Positions 8,312-16,606 of a stretch of 64,000 nucleotides of DNA are shown here, one piece after another; the first letter of the stretch is position 1, and every line of letters starts with the position of its first letter. This stretch comes from JAEUKA01 sp035328405 (GTDB taxonomy: Bacteria > Myxococcota_A > Polyangia > Palsa-1104 > JAEUJZ01), in the NCBI GenBank assembly GCA_035328405.1, contig DAOLIT010000011.1:28540-92539 (forward strand). Reading direction: 5' to 3'. A program made the position numbers and the translations under genes. The notes under the pieces are model-generated. The model saw only the letters and a list, made by a program, of their open reading frames with translations. It had not been told where the DNA came from and did no database searches.

Positions 8312-8818
8312 ATGCGGAACGCAAAACGATGGGGTATTGCAGTATGTATGGGGGCCCTGTGGATCTCGGTGGGATGCGTAGAGGGGGTGGATGTGAACAA
8401 GACGGAGGGGGCCTCTGCTGGTTGTGAAGAACCGACGGAGGAACTCACCGTTGCGCAGGCACCGATGTTGCCGGGGCGAGACTGCATCGCGTGTCACAAA
8501 CCGGATTCGTCGGCGCACGAGCTTCCCTGGACGGCAGCAGGAACTGTGTACGACCGGAAAGACGGGCCTTGCAACGAAGGCGGGGTGCGGGATGTGAAGG
8601 TCGAAATCATGGACGAAAACCGGAAGGTCCTGATCACGTTGACCACGAATCGAACGGGCAATTTCTTCACGGCGGAACCGCTCTCTTTCCAAAAGATGAT
8701 TGCGCGGATCAGCAAGGACAACGTGGTCAAAGAAATGCCGCACCCGGTATCGCACGCCAATTGCGCAGCCTGTCATCAGGCCAAAGGCTTTGCAAAAGGC
8801 CACATTTACTTGCCCTGA
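8312..8818 (+). CDS. Lipoprotein with two c-type haem motifs (CxxCH)
   Basis: The product has 168 residues. The lipobox ISVGC places the lipidated Cys at residue 22. Two covalent-haem motifs are visible: CIACH at 58-62 and CAACH at 151-155, separated by a beta-rich region (GVRDVKVEIMDENRKVLITL) that resembles a carboxypeptidase-regulatory-like/Ig sandwich. A membrane-anchored dihaem electron carrier is the simplest reading. It follows the four-helix histidine-rich membrane protein by 10 bases and sits a short way after the thioredoxin-like gene, which would suit cytochrome maturation. The partner dehydrogenase or oxidase is not in the window. Confidence 0.85.
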   Translation: MRNAKRWGIAVCMGALWISVGCVEGVDVNKTEGASAGCEEPTEELTVAQAPMLPGRDCIACHKPDSSAHELPWTAAGTVYDRKDGPCNEGGVRDVKVEIMDENRKVLITLTTNRTGNFFTAEPLSFQKMIARISKDNVVKEMPHPVSHANCAACHQAKGFAKGHIYLP

Positions 8819-8870
8819 GATAGGTTCCAGGCCCTGTTCCAGGGGCGTTATTCTGGGGGGAAGGCGTTTT

Positions 8871-8904
8871 GGAACGGAAAAGGGGAAGGGCAAAATGCCG
8901 TTCC
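8871..8904 (+). other. Inverted repeat in the pheS leader
   Basis: GGAACGG (8871-8877) and CCGTTCC (8898-8904) are perfect inverted repeats with a 20-base purine-rich loop, ending 37 bases before the pheS start. It could be a leader hairpin or a protein site. No Phe-rich leader peptide or T-box-like element is obvious around it. Confidence 0.3.
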
Positions 8905-8941
8905 TTTCCTGGTTGGGGATGTTTTGCGATAAGGTAGGCGC

Positions 8942-10018
8942 ATGAATTCGCAAGACAGTTCCCAAACTGAATTGGCTCGTCTGTTTCACGATTCCTTGAC
9001 TCGTTTTGAACACGAGTTGGGGCCGGTCCTCGATGAGCCTGGTCTCCGTATCGTCTATTCACGTTTTGCAGGCAAAGAAGGTGAAATCCGCAAGCGCCTG
9101 TCCGAGGCACTGCAACAAGCGCCCGGCAAGGACAAGCGCGCCGTCGGTCAAGCCGGGAATACCGCGCTGCAAAAAGCCGAGGGACTCTTTTCCCAAAAAC
9201 TCGCCGCACTCCAGGAAGCACGCCGACAAAAAGATCTGGCCCGCCGGTTGGATGTGACCGTGCCGGGTCGCCCTCATTCGATGGGAGGGCTGCACCTTCT
9301 GACGCAAGTCCGTCTGGAACTTGAAAGTCTGTTTGCCGAGCTGGGTTTCGAGGTCGCAACCGGTCCGCAGGTCGAAACGGATTTCTTCAATTTCGAGGCG
9401 CTCGCGATGCCCAAAGATCACCCTGCTCGCGACATGCAAGACACGTTTTATTTGCAAAATGAGTCGTCGGACGCGCCTCACAGAGACCCACTTGTGCTCA
9501 GGACACATACCTCTCCGGTACAGATTCGCACGATGCTGTCCCGCAAGCCCCCTTTGCGCATCATTTCGCCGGGCAAGGTGTACCGCAAAGACGACGACCA
9601 GACACACTCCCCCATGTTCTCGCAAATCGAGGGGTTGTGCGTGGATGAGGGCATCACGATGGCCGACCTCAAAGGCACGCTTTTGTATTTTGTAAGACGT
9701 TTTTTTGGTCCTGGAATCGGGCTGCGGCTGCGTCCTTCCTTCTTCCCCTTTACCGAACCAAGCGCCGAGGTAGACATCGAGTGCTTCTTTTGTAAACGCG
9801 CCGGATGCCGGACGTGCAAAGGTTCGGGGTACATCGAAATCCTCGGTTGCGGAATGGTGGACCCGGAGGTCTTTCGTCACGTCGGCTACGACAGTGAGAA
9901 GTACCAAGGTTTTGCGTTCGGCGCAGGCATCGAACGTATGGCCATGCTCCGATACGGAGTGAACGATTTGCGCGCCTTCTTTACGGGAGACCTCCGTTTC
10001 ACCGCGCACTTTGCCTGA
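8942..10018 (+). CDS. pheS: Phenylalanine-tRNA ligase alpha subunit
   Basis: The product has 358 residues and matches PheS throughout. It has an N-terminal coiled-coil arm (about 1-100, for tRNA binding), class II motif 1/2 regions (LTQVRLELESLFAELGFEVA, TDFFNFEALAMPKDHPARDM, RTHTSPVQIRTM, GKVYRKDDDQTHSPMF) and motif 3 (FGAGIERMAMLRYG). With PheT it forms the alpha2beta2 enzyme that charges tRNA-Phe. AAGGTAGG precedes the ATG. Unusually, pheT does not follow: an intrinsic terminator sits 19 bases after the stop and a kinase gene comes next, so the two subunits must be encoded apart. Identity is secure. Confidence 0.97.
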   Translation: MNSQDSSQTELARLFHDSLTRFEHELGPVLDEPGLRIVYSRFAGKEGEIRKRLSEALQQAPGKDKRAVGQAGNTALQKAEGLFSQKLAALQEARRQKDLARRLDVTVPGRPHSMGGLHLLTQVRLELESLFAELGFEVATGPQVETDFFNFEALAMPKDHPARDMQDTFYLQNESSDAPHRDPLVLRTHTSPVQIRTMLSRKPPLRIISPGKVYRKDDDQTHSPMFSQIEGLCVDEGITMADLKGTLLYFVRRFFGPGIGLRLRPSFFPFTEPSAEVDIECFFCKRAGCRTCKGSGYIEILGCGMVDPEVFRHVGYDSEKYQGFAFGAGIERMAMLRYGVNDLRAFFTGDLRFTAHFA

Positions 10019-10036
10019 TCCCCCAACACGCATCGG

Positions 10037-10064
10037 TTCCATCGGAAGAGGTGATGGAATTTTT
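10037..10064 (+). terminator. Intrinsic terminator after pheS
   Basis: The stem TTCCATC (10037-10043) / GATGGAA (10053-10059) has a nine-base loop and is followed at once by five T residues (10060-10064). It begins 19 bases after the pheS stop and should separate pheS from the kinase gene. Confidence 0.75.
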
Positions 10065-10075
10065 GTAAATTAAGA

Positions 10076-10090
10076 TACAATCGCGGGCCA
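10076..10090 (+). promoter_or_regulatory. -10 element directly before the kinase gene (leaderless start)
   Basis: TACAAT (10076-10081) ends eight bases before the ATG at 10090, placing the transcription start at or next to the start codon. The bases between (cgcgggcc) do not make a Shine-Dalgarno sequence. No convincing -35 box is visible. Confidence 0.45.
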
Positions 10091-13000
10091 TGCTTCCGTT
10101 GCCTTTGGAAGAAGAGACACATGTTCTTTCCCGTGCTGTGTCACAGGGGGATTTGGTTGCTGAGGAAGTGCCACCGGAAACGGGTTCGGGTCCGCCTGTG
10201 GGGGAATCCCTGCGGTTTGGAAAACGGATTGACCGGCTGCTGTCGCGCGGGCGCATCAGCGAAGAGAAAGTTCTGGCGATCCTTCGGGAAATTCGCACCG
10301 AGAAGATTGAGCGCGACGCGACGATTCTGCCCAATCGGCAATCTGTGGAACGGGACCTCGGCGTCGATCTGACGATGCTTCCAGGGGTGCCTCTTTCCGA
10401 CGACCCGGTCGTGACTCCTTCCCACCGCGATGCCGGGTTTTTGGACTCTTCACAGAATTTCCAGTTTTCAGGAGAAAACGAAACAGACGGAACCCTGGAT
10501 GGGTCTTTGGTGGGATGGAAGGGGCCCGCAGCAACGCATCGATTTCCGGTCGAAAACTGGGAACGATACGAGTTTGAAAAGTTGCTGGGACAGGGCGGAA
10601 TGGGGGCCGTGTACAAAGCGCGCGACAAGCGGCTTGGCAGAACCGTCGCCCTCAAATTCATCAAAGGTGGGGATGAACAGATGACCCACCGCTTTTTGCA
10701 GGAAGCGCGAGCACAGTCTCGTCTGGAACATCCCGGAATTTGTCATGTGTACGAAGTGGGCGAGGTCGAAGGAAAAGCCTACATCGCCATGCAGTTTGTC
10801 GATGGAGACAACCTGGACAAAGCCCAAAAAAGCATGACGCTCGAGCAAAAAGTCGAAATCCTCCGCGACATCGCGCAAGCCATGCATCACGCCCACGAAA
10901 AAGGCGTGATTCACAGAGACCTGAAGCCGTCGAATGTGATGGTTGAGAAGAAAGGGGAGGGGGGATTTTTGCCGGTGGTGATGGATTTCGGGTTGGCTCG
11001 GGAGGCGGGGGAAGGCAAGGGGCTGACGGAATCGGGGGCGGTGATGGGGACGCCGGCGTTTATGTCGCCGGAGCAGGCGCGGGGCGAGGCGCGGCACGTG
11101 GACAGGCGATCGGATGTGTACAGCTTGGGGGCGACGCTGTTTGACTTGCTGGCGGGGCGGGCCCCGTTCGAGGACGCAACGGTGGCCAACATCCTGATCG
11201 CGGTCATGTCCGAGGAAGCGCCGCTTTTGCGCAAAGTAGCACCGACGATGCCCGAGGCGCTGGAGACGATCTGCGCGCGTTGTCTGACCAAGGACAAAGA
11301 GCAGCGGTATGCAACGGCGCAGGCATTGGCGGACGATTTGACCCGCTTTCTGAACAGCGAAAAGATCACGGCGAAAAAAGTGGGTCTTGTGTACCGCTTG
11401 AAATGGCGGGCGCGGCAGAATCCAACGACGGCGGCGTTGATGGCAAGTTTGTGCGTGTTGATTCTGTTCTTTTCGGCGTATGGGATTCGGCAAAGTTATT
11501 TGTCTAGAAAACAAGCCGAACTCCAGCGTTACATCACGCAAGAGAGCAAAGACAACGAATGGTTGATTCGTGTGGCTTATGCTCTTCCGCTCCACAACGT
11601 GGAACGGGATCAGGCGCAGTTGCGAAAACGACTATCGCAATTGAAACTTGAACTCAAGAAATACGGTTCGATTGCGGACGGCTTGGGTCATTATGCGCTG
11701 GGACGTGGGCATTTGTCTTTGCATGAACACAAACAAGCGATTGAAGAATTGACAAAAGCACAAGAAAAAGGGGAAAACAGCCCAGAATTGCACGCGGCAC
11801 TGGGAAGAGCGCTTGGGGAATTGTACCATGAAGAATTGGTGAAAGCGCGCCGTTCAGGAGAACGCACTTGGGTGGAAGTTCGGCAAAAAGAATTACAGAA
11901 ACTCTATTTGGAACCTGCAAAAAGCCGTTTGAGCAAGGCGCTCGCAAAACGATATTTGCTGGTGCTGGATTCGCCGGAATACATCCAGGGTTTGATTGAG
12001 TTTTATGATGGAAAATACGCAGAAGCAGATTACAATGCACAACTGGCGTTTGTGCAAAAGCCCTATTTGTCGGAAGCGTTGAACCTGCGGGGTGAAATTG
12101 CGCAAGAACAAGCGCAACAAAACCTTGCCGATGGAAAACTCGCAGAGGCGCGGGCCTTGCTTGAAACTGCGATTCAGCACTTCCGGACAGCCAACGACAT
12201 CAGCCGGTCGGACGGGGCGGGTTCGGCTGCGCTCGCTCGGGCGTACTTGGATCTGGCGGACTTGGACCGGTTGCAAGGCCAGGCGGCAGAAGGGCACTTT
12301 GCGCAAGCGAAGGCATTTGCCGAACAGACGATTGTGGCTTTTCCGAGTGACCGCAGTGGATATTACGAAAAAGCGAGAACGATCTATTTTTCGACAAAAT
12401 CTGGCAAATTCAAAGGCGACCGGCTGCCAAGATACAAAGAGGGCATTCGCATATTGGAAGAAGAATTGCCGAAAGAACAGGTGGATTTTCTGACGTTGGA
12501 TTTGCTGGGAAACTTGTACAATCACTTGGCTTATACATTGGGTGCGAAGGGATTGGATCCGATGCCATCGTTTGAGCGTGCACAGCGTTTTTTGGAACGA
12601 GCGATCCGGGCTGCACCGCAGTTTCCGTGGCCGCACAATGATTTGGGCGTGTGTCTGTTGAATATCGGAAATTATCATTTGGAACGGGGAAACGATCCGA
12701 GGCCGGATTACACGCGCGCGATTGCGTCTGCGCGACGGGCGATTGAACTCGATCCGAAGTATTTGTTTGCGTACAACAACGTGGTGTCCACGTTGGCGCA
12801 GTATTCGGATTATTGTTTGAGCAATGGGTGTGAAATCGAAGAGATGATCACGATATCCAAGTCACTCGCAGCACAGTGCGGGGTTGGATGTGAACGGTAT
12901 TTGACTTTCCAAAGGAATACTTCCGTTCTCTTGCTGAACCATTCAATTCAGCTTGTGCAAAGACGGAGTGATCCTCATGTTGAGATTCAAGCAGCGCGTC

Positions 13001-13617
13001 TCGCGTTGGAACGGCAGCGGGCTGTGGACAAGAACTTGTATTCGATCTGTTTGTTTTCGCGGTATGCGGATTGGATCGAGGCGGCTTGGGCGCTTCAGAT
13101 GGGGAAAGATCCGACTGCGCAGTTCGCGGCGGCGCTTTTGGCGCTTGAGGGGTGCAAAAAGCTGGGGGAGAAAGCGGCTGAGCCGTACCTTCTGCAGGCT
13201 CGGCTGTTGCGGCTTTCGGCGGAATGGGAGCAAAAACAGGGACGGTCGAGTGAGCCGCTCTTGGAACAGGCGCTGTCTGCGGCGACGACGGCGACGGACC
13301 TGGATGCGGAGGTGTTGGATCATTGGGTGGAAAAAAGCCGGGCGGCGTACCTGCTGGGGCGGGTGAAAACGGGGCGGAAGCGAGAGGCGTCTTTTGCCGA
13401 GAGTTGGGCTGCGGTCGAACGGGGACAAAAAGTGAGCGCGCAGTTTGGGGCGCTGTGGGCGCTGCGGGCGGTTGTGGGGAAGGCGCAGGCGAGCTTGGAA
13501 ACCGATCCGGCGCGGGCAGCGGAGGCCAGAACGCGGGCGCAAGCGAGTTGGGAGAAGGCGCTGCGGCAAAATCGGTTCTTGGAAAACGAGTACGGGCCGC
13601 TGTGGAAGAAAGAGTAA
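10090..13617 (+). CDS. Ser/Thr protein kinase with transmembrane helix and long TPR-like C-terminus
   Basis: The product has 1175 residues. An acidic N-terminal region of about 155 residues precedes the kinase domain (about 160-430): Gly loop GQGGMGAVYKA (from 167), ALKFIKG Lys, catalytic loop HRDLKPSN (from 275), DFG (from 299) and the activation segment GTPAFMSPEQARG. A transmembrane helix lies at about 448-468 (ALMASLCVLILFFSAYGI). The remaining roughly 700 residues are helical repeats of TPR type (for example LGHYALGRGHLSLHEHKQAI and HNDLGVCLLNIGNYHLERGN). This is the PknB-TPR architecture common in Myxococcota, where the repeats recruit partners. Catalytic residues are intact. The gene seems to have its own leaderless promoter. 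A divergent FHA activator lies 1.6 kb downstream, and FHA domains bind phosphothreonine, so a kinase-activator link is plausible but unproven. Confidence 0.95.
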   Translation: MLPLPLEEETHVLSRAVSQGDLVAEEVPPETGSGPPVGESLRFGKRIDRLLSRGRISEEKVLAILREIRTEKIERDATILPNRQSVERDLGVDLTMLPGVPLSDDPVVTPSHRDAGFLDSSQNFQFSGENETDGTLDGSLVGWKGPAATHRFPVENWERYEFEKLLGQGGMGAVYKARDKRLGRTVALKFIKGGDEQMTHRFLQEARAQSRLEHPGICHVYEVGEVEGKAYIAMQFVDGDNLDKAQKSMTLEQKVEILRDIAQAMHHAHEKGVIHRDLKPSNVMVEKKGEGGFLPVVMDFGLAREAGEGKGLTESGAVMGTPAFMSPEQARGEARHVDRRSDVYSLGATLFDLLAGRAPFEDATVANILIAVMSEEAPLLRKVAPTMPEALETICARCLTKDKEQRYATAQALADDLTRFLNSEKITAKKVGLVYRLKWRARQNPTTAALMASLCVLILFFSAYGIRQSYLSRKQAELQRYITQESKDNEWLIRVAYALPLHNVERDQAQLRKRLSQLKLELKKYGSIADGLGHYALGRGHLSLHEHKQAIEELTKAQEKGENSPELHAALGRALGELYHEELVKARRSGERTWVEVRQKELQKLYLEPAKSRLSKALAKRYLLVLDSPEYIQGLIEFYDGKYAEADYNAQLAFVQKPYLSEALNLRGEIAQEQAQQNLADGKLAEARALLETAIQHFRTANDISRSDGAGSAALARAYLDLADLDRLQGQAAEGHFAQAKAFAEQTIVAFPSDRSGYYEKARTIYFSTKSGKFKGDRLPRYKEGIRILEEELPKEQVDFLTLDLLGNLYNHLAYTLGAKGLDPMPSFERAQRFLERAIRAAPQFPWPHNDLGVCLLNIGNYHLERGNDPRPDYTRAIASARRAIELDPKYLFAYNNVVSTLAQYSDYCLSNGCEIEEMITISKSLAAQCGVGCERYLTFQRNTSVLLLNHSIQLVQRRSDPHVEIQAARLALERQRAVDKNLYSICLFSRYADWIEAAWALQMGKDPTAQFAAALLALEGCKKLGEKAAEPYLLQARLLRLSAEWEQKQGRSSEPLLEQALSAATTATDLDAEVLDHWVEKSRAAYLLGRVKTGRKREASFAESWAAVERGQKVSAQFGALWALRAVVGKAQASLETDPARAAEARTRAQASWEKALRQNRFLENEYGPLWKKE

Positions 13618-13634
13618 GCCGCTTGTGAAGCGGC
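13618..13634 (+). terminator. Perfect hairpin directly after the kinase stop codon
   Basis: GCCGCTT (13618-13624), loop GTG, AAGCGGC (13628-13634) begins on the base after the TAA. The stem is strong but no T-run follows, so it may stabilise the 3' end rather than terminate by itself. It lies between convergent genes. Confidence 0.4.
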
Positions 13635-13672
13635 GGAGGGGGAGCGGGGAGGAGGTGGGAAGCGGTGGGAGG

Positions 13673-14833
13673 TTATGGGATGCCGCTGAAGAGATGATCC
13701 CTTTTGTGCGCGTCGATGGTGGCTGCGTCGCAATCGGGAATGGCGGGGCAGGTCAAGGCAATGTCGGTGCGTCTGCGGTGGTCGGAGGGCGAGGTATGGT
13801 TGAGGCAGATGGCTTTTTTGGCGCTCCAAATGGCTTCGAGTTTGGTGATGGGGCCCACATCCCGTTTGGGATCGAGCGGCGCTTGGATTTCGATGGCGGT
13901 GCCATATTGGGTGTGGGCCTTGCCGGTTCCGCAATAGTCGGCGACCTTCATGTGAACGAACGCGGATTGCCAGTCGGACATGGATGCGGCGGCACCATCA
14001 ACGGTGGCAGAAGTCCAAGGGGCATACCCCGCCTTGAGGGAGGCCGCGATGGCCCCTTCCTCGCAGGTGATGGTGATGTTGTCCGGGTTGATGGCCATGG
14101 AGAACGTATCGGGGTCCCAGTGGCGTTCGCCCTGGAAGACCACTTTTTGCGGAACGCCTGCGGGGCCTTTGCACAAACTGCTGGCGGCACCGCCGGACAC
14201 GTTGGTGGATACCAATTGGCCGGTGATCGTGCTGTCCCAGGGGCCCACGCCAAACGCGGTTTCCGCACTGTCAAACTTCCATTCATAGACGTAGTTTTCT
14301 CGTTTGGCGGGGCCGGGTACTTGCAACACCAGCATCAAGCCGTCCACGTTCATCGAGGTGGTATTGGTCCACGAGCAAACACCTGTGGTTGGGTTGCAGA
14401 ACTGGACCCGCAGGCTGGTTTTGTGAACGGCCATGTCGCCAAGGGTGTAGCTGGCCGCGCCCCGGCGCAGTCCCAGGATGGTGCCGTCGTTGGGAACGTG
14501 GGGGTCGGCGGCGGCGGGGTCCGGATCGACGCTGAAGCCGCGCACTTTCCAGCCGGTGGCGGTGCGATAAAAGCCAGTGATCTTGTACGACCATCCCGTC
14601 CAGTTGGCGTTGTGGATCGTAAAGTCAGTTCCGGCACCCTGGTACGGCTGGTTGATGTTGTCACAGTTGGTGTCCGCGCAGGTCCCGGTTTCGGGATCGC
14701 GCATTTGGCAGGTTTTGATGGGCTTGTCGGCGCTGGCTTGGTCGGACCCGTCGGGATCGAGAGCACCGGGCTGGCAGCCTGTGGACAGGGCGAAGGAGAG
14801 ACTGAGCAAAGAAGAGGCGAACAGACGTTTCAT
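13673..14833 (-). CDS. ADYC-domain lipoprotein
   Basis: The product has 386 residues with a lipoprotein signal (MKRLFASSLLSLSFALSTGC, Cys at 20). The central to C-terminal part carries the ADYC motif (KVADYCGTGKAHTQYG, about residue 295) that names the ADYC domain of myxobacterial secreted proteins, along with many Cys (CADTNCDN, CEEGAIAAS, CPAIPDCD) that may form disulfides. No biochemical role is known for the family. The start at 14833 is chosen for the signal peptide and the GGGGG tract eight bases upstream; longer in-frame starts lack both. It is read leftward from a -24/-12 promoter in the 378-base gap it shares with the divergent FHA activator, which may be its regulator. Confidence 0.85.
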   Translation of the reverse strand: MKRLFASSLLSLSFALSTGCQPGALDPDGSDQASADKPIKTCQMRDPETGTCADTNCDNINQPYQGAGTDFTIHNANWTGWSYKITGFYRTATGWKVRGFSVDPDPAAADPHVPNDGTILGLRRGAASYTLGDMAVHKTSLRVQFCNPTTGVCSWTNTTSMNVDGLMLVLQVPGPAKRENYVYEWKFDSAETAFGVGPWDSTITGQLVSTNVSGGAASSLCKGPAGVPQKVVFQGERHWDPDTFSMAINPDNITITCEEGAIAASLKAGYAPWTSATVDGAAASMSDWQSAFVHMKVADYCGTGKAHTQYGTAIEIQAPLDPKRDVGPITKLEAIWSAKKAICLNHTSPSDHRRRTDIALTCPAIPDCDAATIDAHKRDHLFSGIP

Positions 14834-14921
14834 GGCAAAACCCCCTGAAAAGACCTTTTGTGGAAACAGAGAACCCGGCGCGTGTCCCAAAACTGTTTTT
14901 CCTGTGCGTGCCGGCATCTAA

Positions 14922-14948
14922 GCCAGAAACTTCGCAAACCCCATGCCA
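14922..14948 (-). promoter_or_regulatory. Sigma-54 (-24/-12) promoter for the ADYC lipoprotein gene
   Basis: On the minus strand TGGCAT (14948-14943), GGGGT, TTGC (14937-14934) has exact RpoN spacing. The predicted start is about 14922, giving an 88-base leader before the ATG ending at 14833. It lies in the intergenic gap next to a gene for an FHA-domain sigma-54 activator (15212-16606). The remainder of this 378-base gap, apart from the operator-like repeats at 15144-15185, shows nothing else I can support. Confidence 0.7.
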
Positions 14949-15143
14949 CAAATTCCGTCTGAACAAGTCGGTGTGTGGGACAAGGTCCGCTGTTTTTTCC
15001 AGGGGGTTCTTTTGAGGGGAAACAAGGCCGGTTTCGTGAAATTCAAAACAGGTTCCCAAGGGTTGGGTCTGGGATCGGGAATCGGGGTTGTGTGGGCAGG
15101 GGTCAGGAAAAGGGGGAGGGGGTACGGAGGGATTTCGGGCAAC

Positions 15144-15185
15144 TGGCACATCGCGCATGGCACAGTCATGTGCCATCCCTGTGCC
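15144..15185. promoter_or_regulatory. Array of four TGGCACA/TGTGCCA half-sites (candidate operator)
   Basis: ATGGCACA (15157-15164), spacer GTCA, TGTGCCAT (15169-15176) is a perfect 8-bp inverted repeat. A further TGGCACA lies at 15144-15150 and a TGTGCC at 15180-15185, so four half-sites are arranged symmetrically. The array ends 15 bases before a TATAAT box and 27 bases before the activator start codon, and lies about 200 bases upstream of the sigma-54 promoter for the ADYC gene. It suits either an autoregulatory operator or an enhancer for the divergent gene. Confidence 0.6.
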
Positions 15186-15199
15186 GGCGTTTGGTTTCG

Positions 15200-15212
15200 T
15201 ATAATGCTGCCA
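15200..15212 (+). promoter_or_regulatory. TATAAT -10 box immediately before the activator gene (leaderless start)
   Basis: A perfect TATAAT (15200-15205) ends six bases before the ATG at 15212, so transcription should begin at the start codon. There is no ribosome-binding site between them. No good -35 box is present; the half-site array ends where one would be expected. Confidence 0.55.
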
Positions 15213-16606
15213 TGTCGGACCGGGCCTCGACGTTGAAAGAGGCGGTGACGCCACGCAGTGACGAAGCATTGGGGACGGAACGCCATCCTGGGGTGGCGCT
15301 TCTGTTTTCGGGCGGTTTGCCGCAGGTGTTTGCGCTGTCGCTTGAGGGTGGACCGCTCGAACTGGGGCGGGGATCGCATGGGATGAATCCCGATCAGCGG
15401 ATGTCCAGGCGACATGCGCGGATTTCGTATGACGGGCGACGGTTTTGGGTGACGGATTTGGGAAGCCACAACGGAACGGCGGCGGATGGCCGACCTGTTG
15501 TGCCGGACACACCGACGGAGGTGCAGCGGGTGGTGCGGATGGGGGATTCGTTGTTCGGGGTGTTCCAGGACATCGAACCGCTGTGTACGCGAGGGGTGTC
15601 GATTCAGCACGGAAAAGTGCTGGGGCCTCTTCTGCAAGAGGTGTTTTCGCTGGCGGCGCAGTCGGCGACGTATGGGGACACGCTGCATGTGACGGGGGAA
15701 AGCGGGGCGGGGAAAGAAATGGTGGCGCAACACTTCCATCAAAGCAGTCCGCAAAAAAGCGGGCCGTTTGTGGCGGTGAATTGCGCAGCGATTCCGCAAG
15801 GTGTGGCAGAGCGTTTGTTGTTCGGGACGCGGCGGGGAGCGTATTCGGGCGCGGTGGAAAATGCGGAAGGGTATTTGGACGCAGCGTCGGGGGGAACGCT
15901 GTTTTTGGATGAGGTGGGCGATCTGGATGTGCAGGTGCAAGCGAAACTTTTGCGGGTGATCGAGACGCGGGAACTTCTGCCGCTGGGGGCGAATCGACCG
16001 CATCGGATCGATCTGCATGTGTGTTCGGCGACGAACAAGGATTTGAAGCAGCTCGTGGCATTGGGGCGGTTTCGGGAGGATTTGTATTACCGGATTGCAA
16101 GGCCGTGCGTACACATTCCTCCGTTGCGAAAACGGATCGAAGAAATCCCGTGGCTGGTCGAGGCTGCGGTGAAGCGGACGAGCAGCTCGGCATCGATCCA
16201 TGCGTCGCTGGTCGAGTTGTGCATGTTGCGGCCCTGGCCGGGGAACATCCGGGAATTGTTGGTCGAGGTGCGGAGCGCGGCGCAAAACGCAGCGATCAAA
16301 GCGTCGTCGCGGATCGAATCGAAACACCTGCCAGAAGGCGCAGGCTCGTTGCTGCGGGCGCTGAGCGCGGTGCCGGAAGTTTTGCCGGAAGACTCGACGC
16401 CTCCGTCGGGGCGGGTGGTCGATCCGGCAGAGGGACAAAAGATCGAGCAGGCGTTGAGGGCACATCATGGGAATGTGGCGGGGACGGCGCGAGCGTTGGG
16501 GCTGCACAGAACGCAGCTTCGGCGGCTGATCGAACGGTATGGGCTGGACCCACAGGATTTTGGTCCGGCGGGAAATGGGGCGGAAAAAGCAAACTTCGAG
16601 AAATAG
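15212..16606 (+). CDS. Sigma-54-dependent transcriptional activator with N-terminal FHA domain
   Basis: The product has 464 residues. The FHA domain (about 35-110) has the phosphothreonine-binding pattern LGRG...SRRHARI...DLGSHNGT. The AAA+ domain (about 130-350) has Walker A GESGAGKE (from 162), the sigma-54-contact loop GAYSGA (from 209, canonical GAFTGA), Walker B GGTLFLDEVGDL, arginine-finger region FREDLYYRI and sensor II WPGNIREL. The C-terminus (about 405-445) is a Fis-type HTH. FHA-activators respond to phosphorylation by Ser/Thr kinases and drive RpoN promoters; kinases are present at 3877 and 10090. ATG 15212 is favoured because a TATAAT box is six bases upstream. The Thr-to-Ser change in the sigma-54 loop is unusual. 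Confidence 0.93.
   Translation: MSDRASTLKEAVTPRSDEALGTERHPGVALLFSGGLPQVFALSLEGGPLELGRGSHGMNPDQRMSRRHARISYDGRRFWVTDLGSHNGTAADGRPVVPDTPTEVQRVVRMGDSLFGVFQDIEPLCTRGVSIQHGKVLGPLLQEVFSLAAQSATYGDTLHVTGESGAGKEMVAQHFHQSSPQKSGPFVAVNCAAIPQGVAERLLFGTRRGAYSGAVENAEGYLDAASGGTLFLDEVGDLDVQVQAKLLRVIETRELLPLGANRPHRIDLHVCSATNKDLKQLVALGRFREDLYYRIARPCVHIPPLRKRIEEIPWLVEAAVKRTSSSASIHASLVELCMLRPWPGNIRELLVEVRSAAQNAAIKASSRIESKHLPEGAGSLLRALSAVPEVLPEDSTPPSGRVVDPAEGQKIEQALRAHHGNVAGTARALGLHRTQLRRLIERYGLDPQDFGPAGNGAEKANFEK

Noticed and set aside
15144..15176. Sigma-54 promoter reading of the TGGCAC boxes upstream of the FHA activator
   Set aside because: The -24-like boxes are perfect, but neither is followed by TTGC at the right distance; symmetry points to an operator instead.
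14918..16507. Arg/His-rich open frame opposite the FHA activator
   Set aside because: It is antisense to a gene with full FHA, AAA+ and Fis motifs; its composition is typical of a shadow frame.
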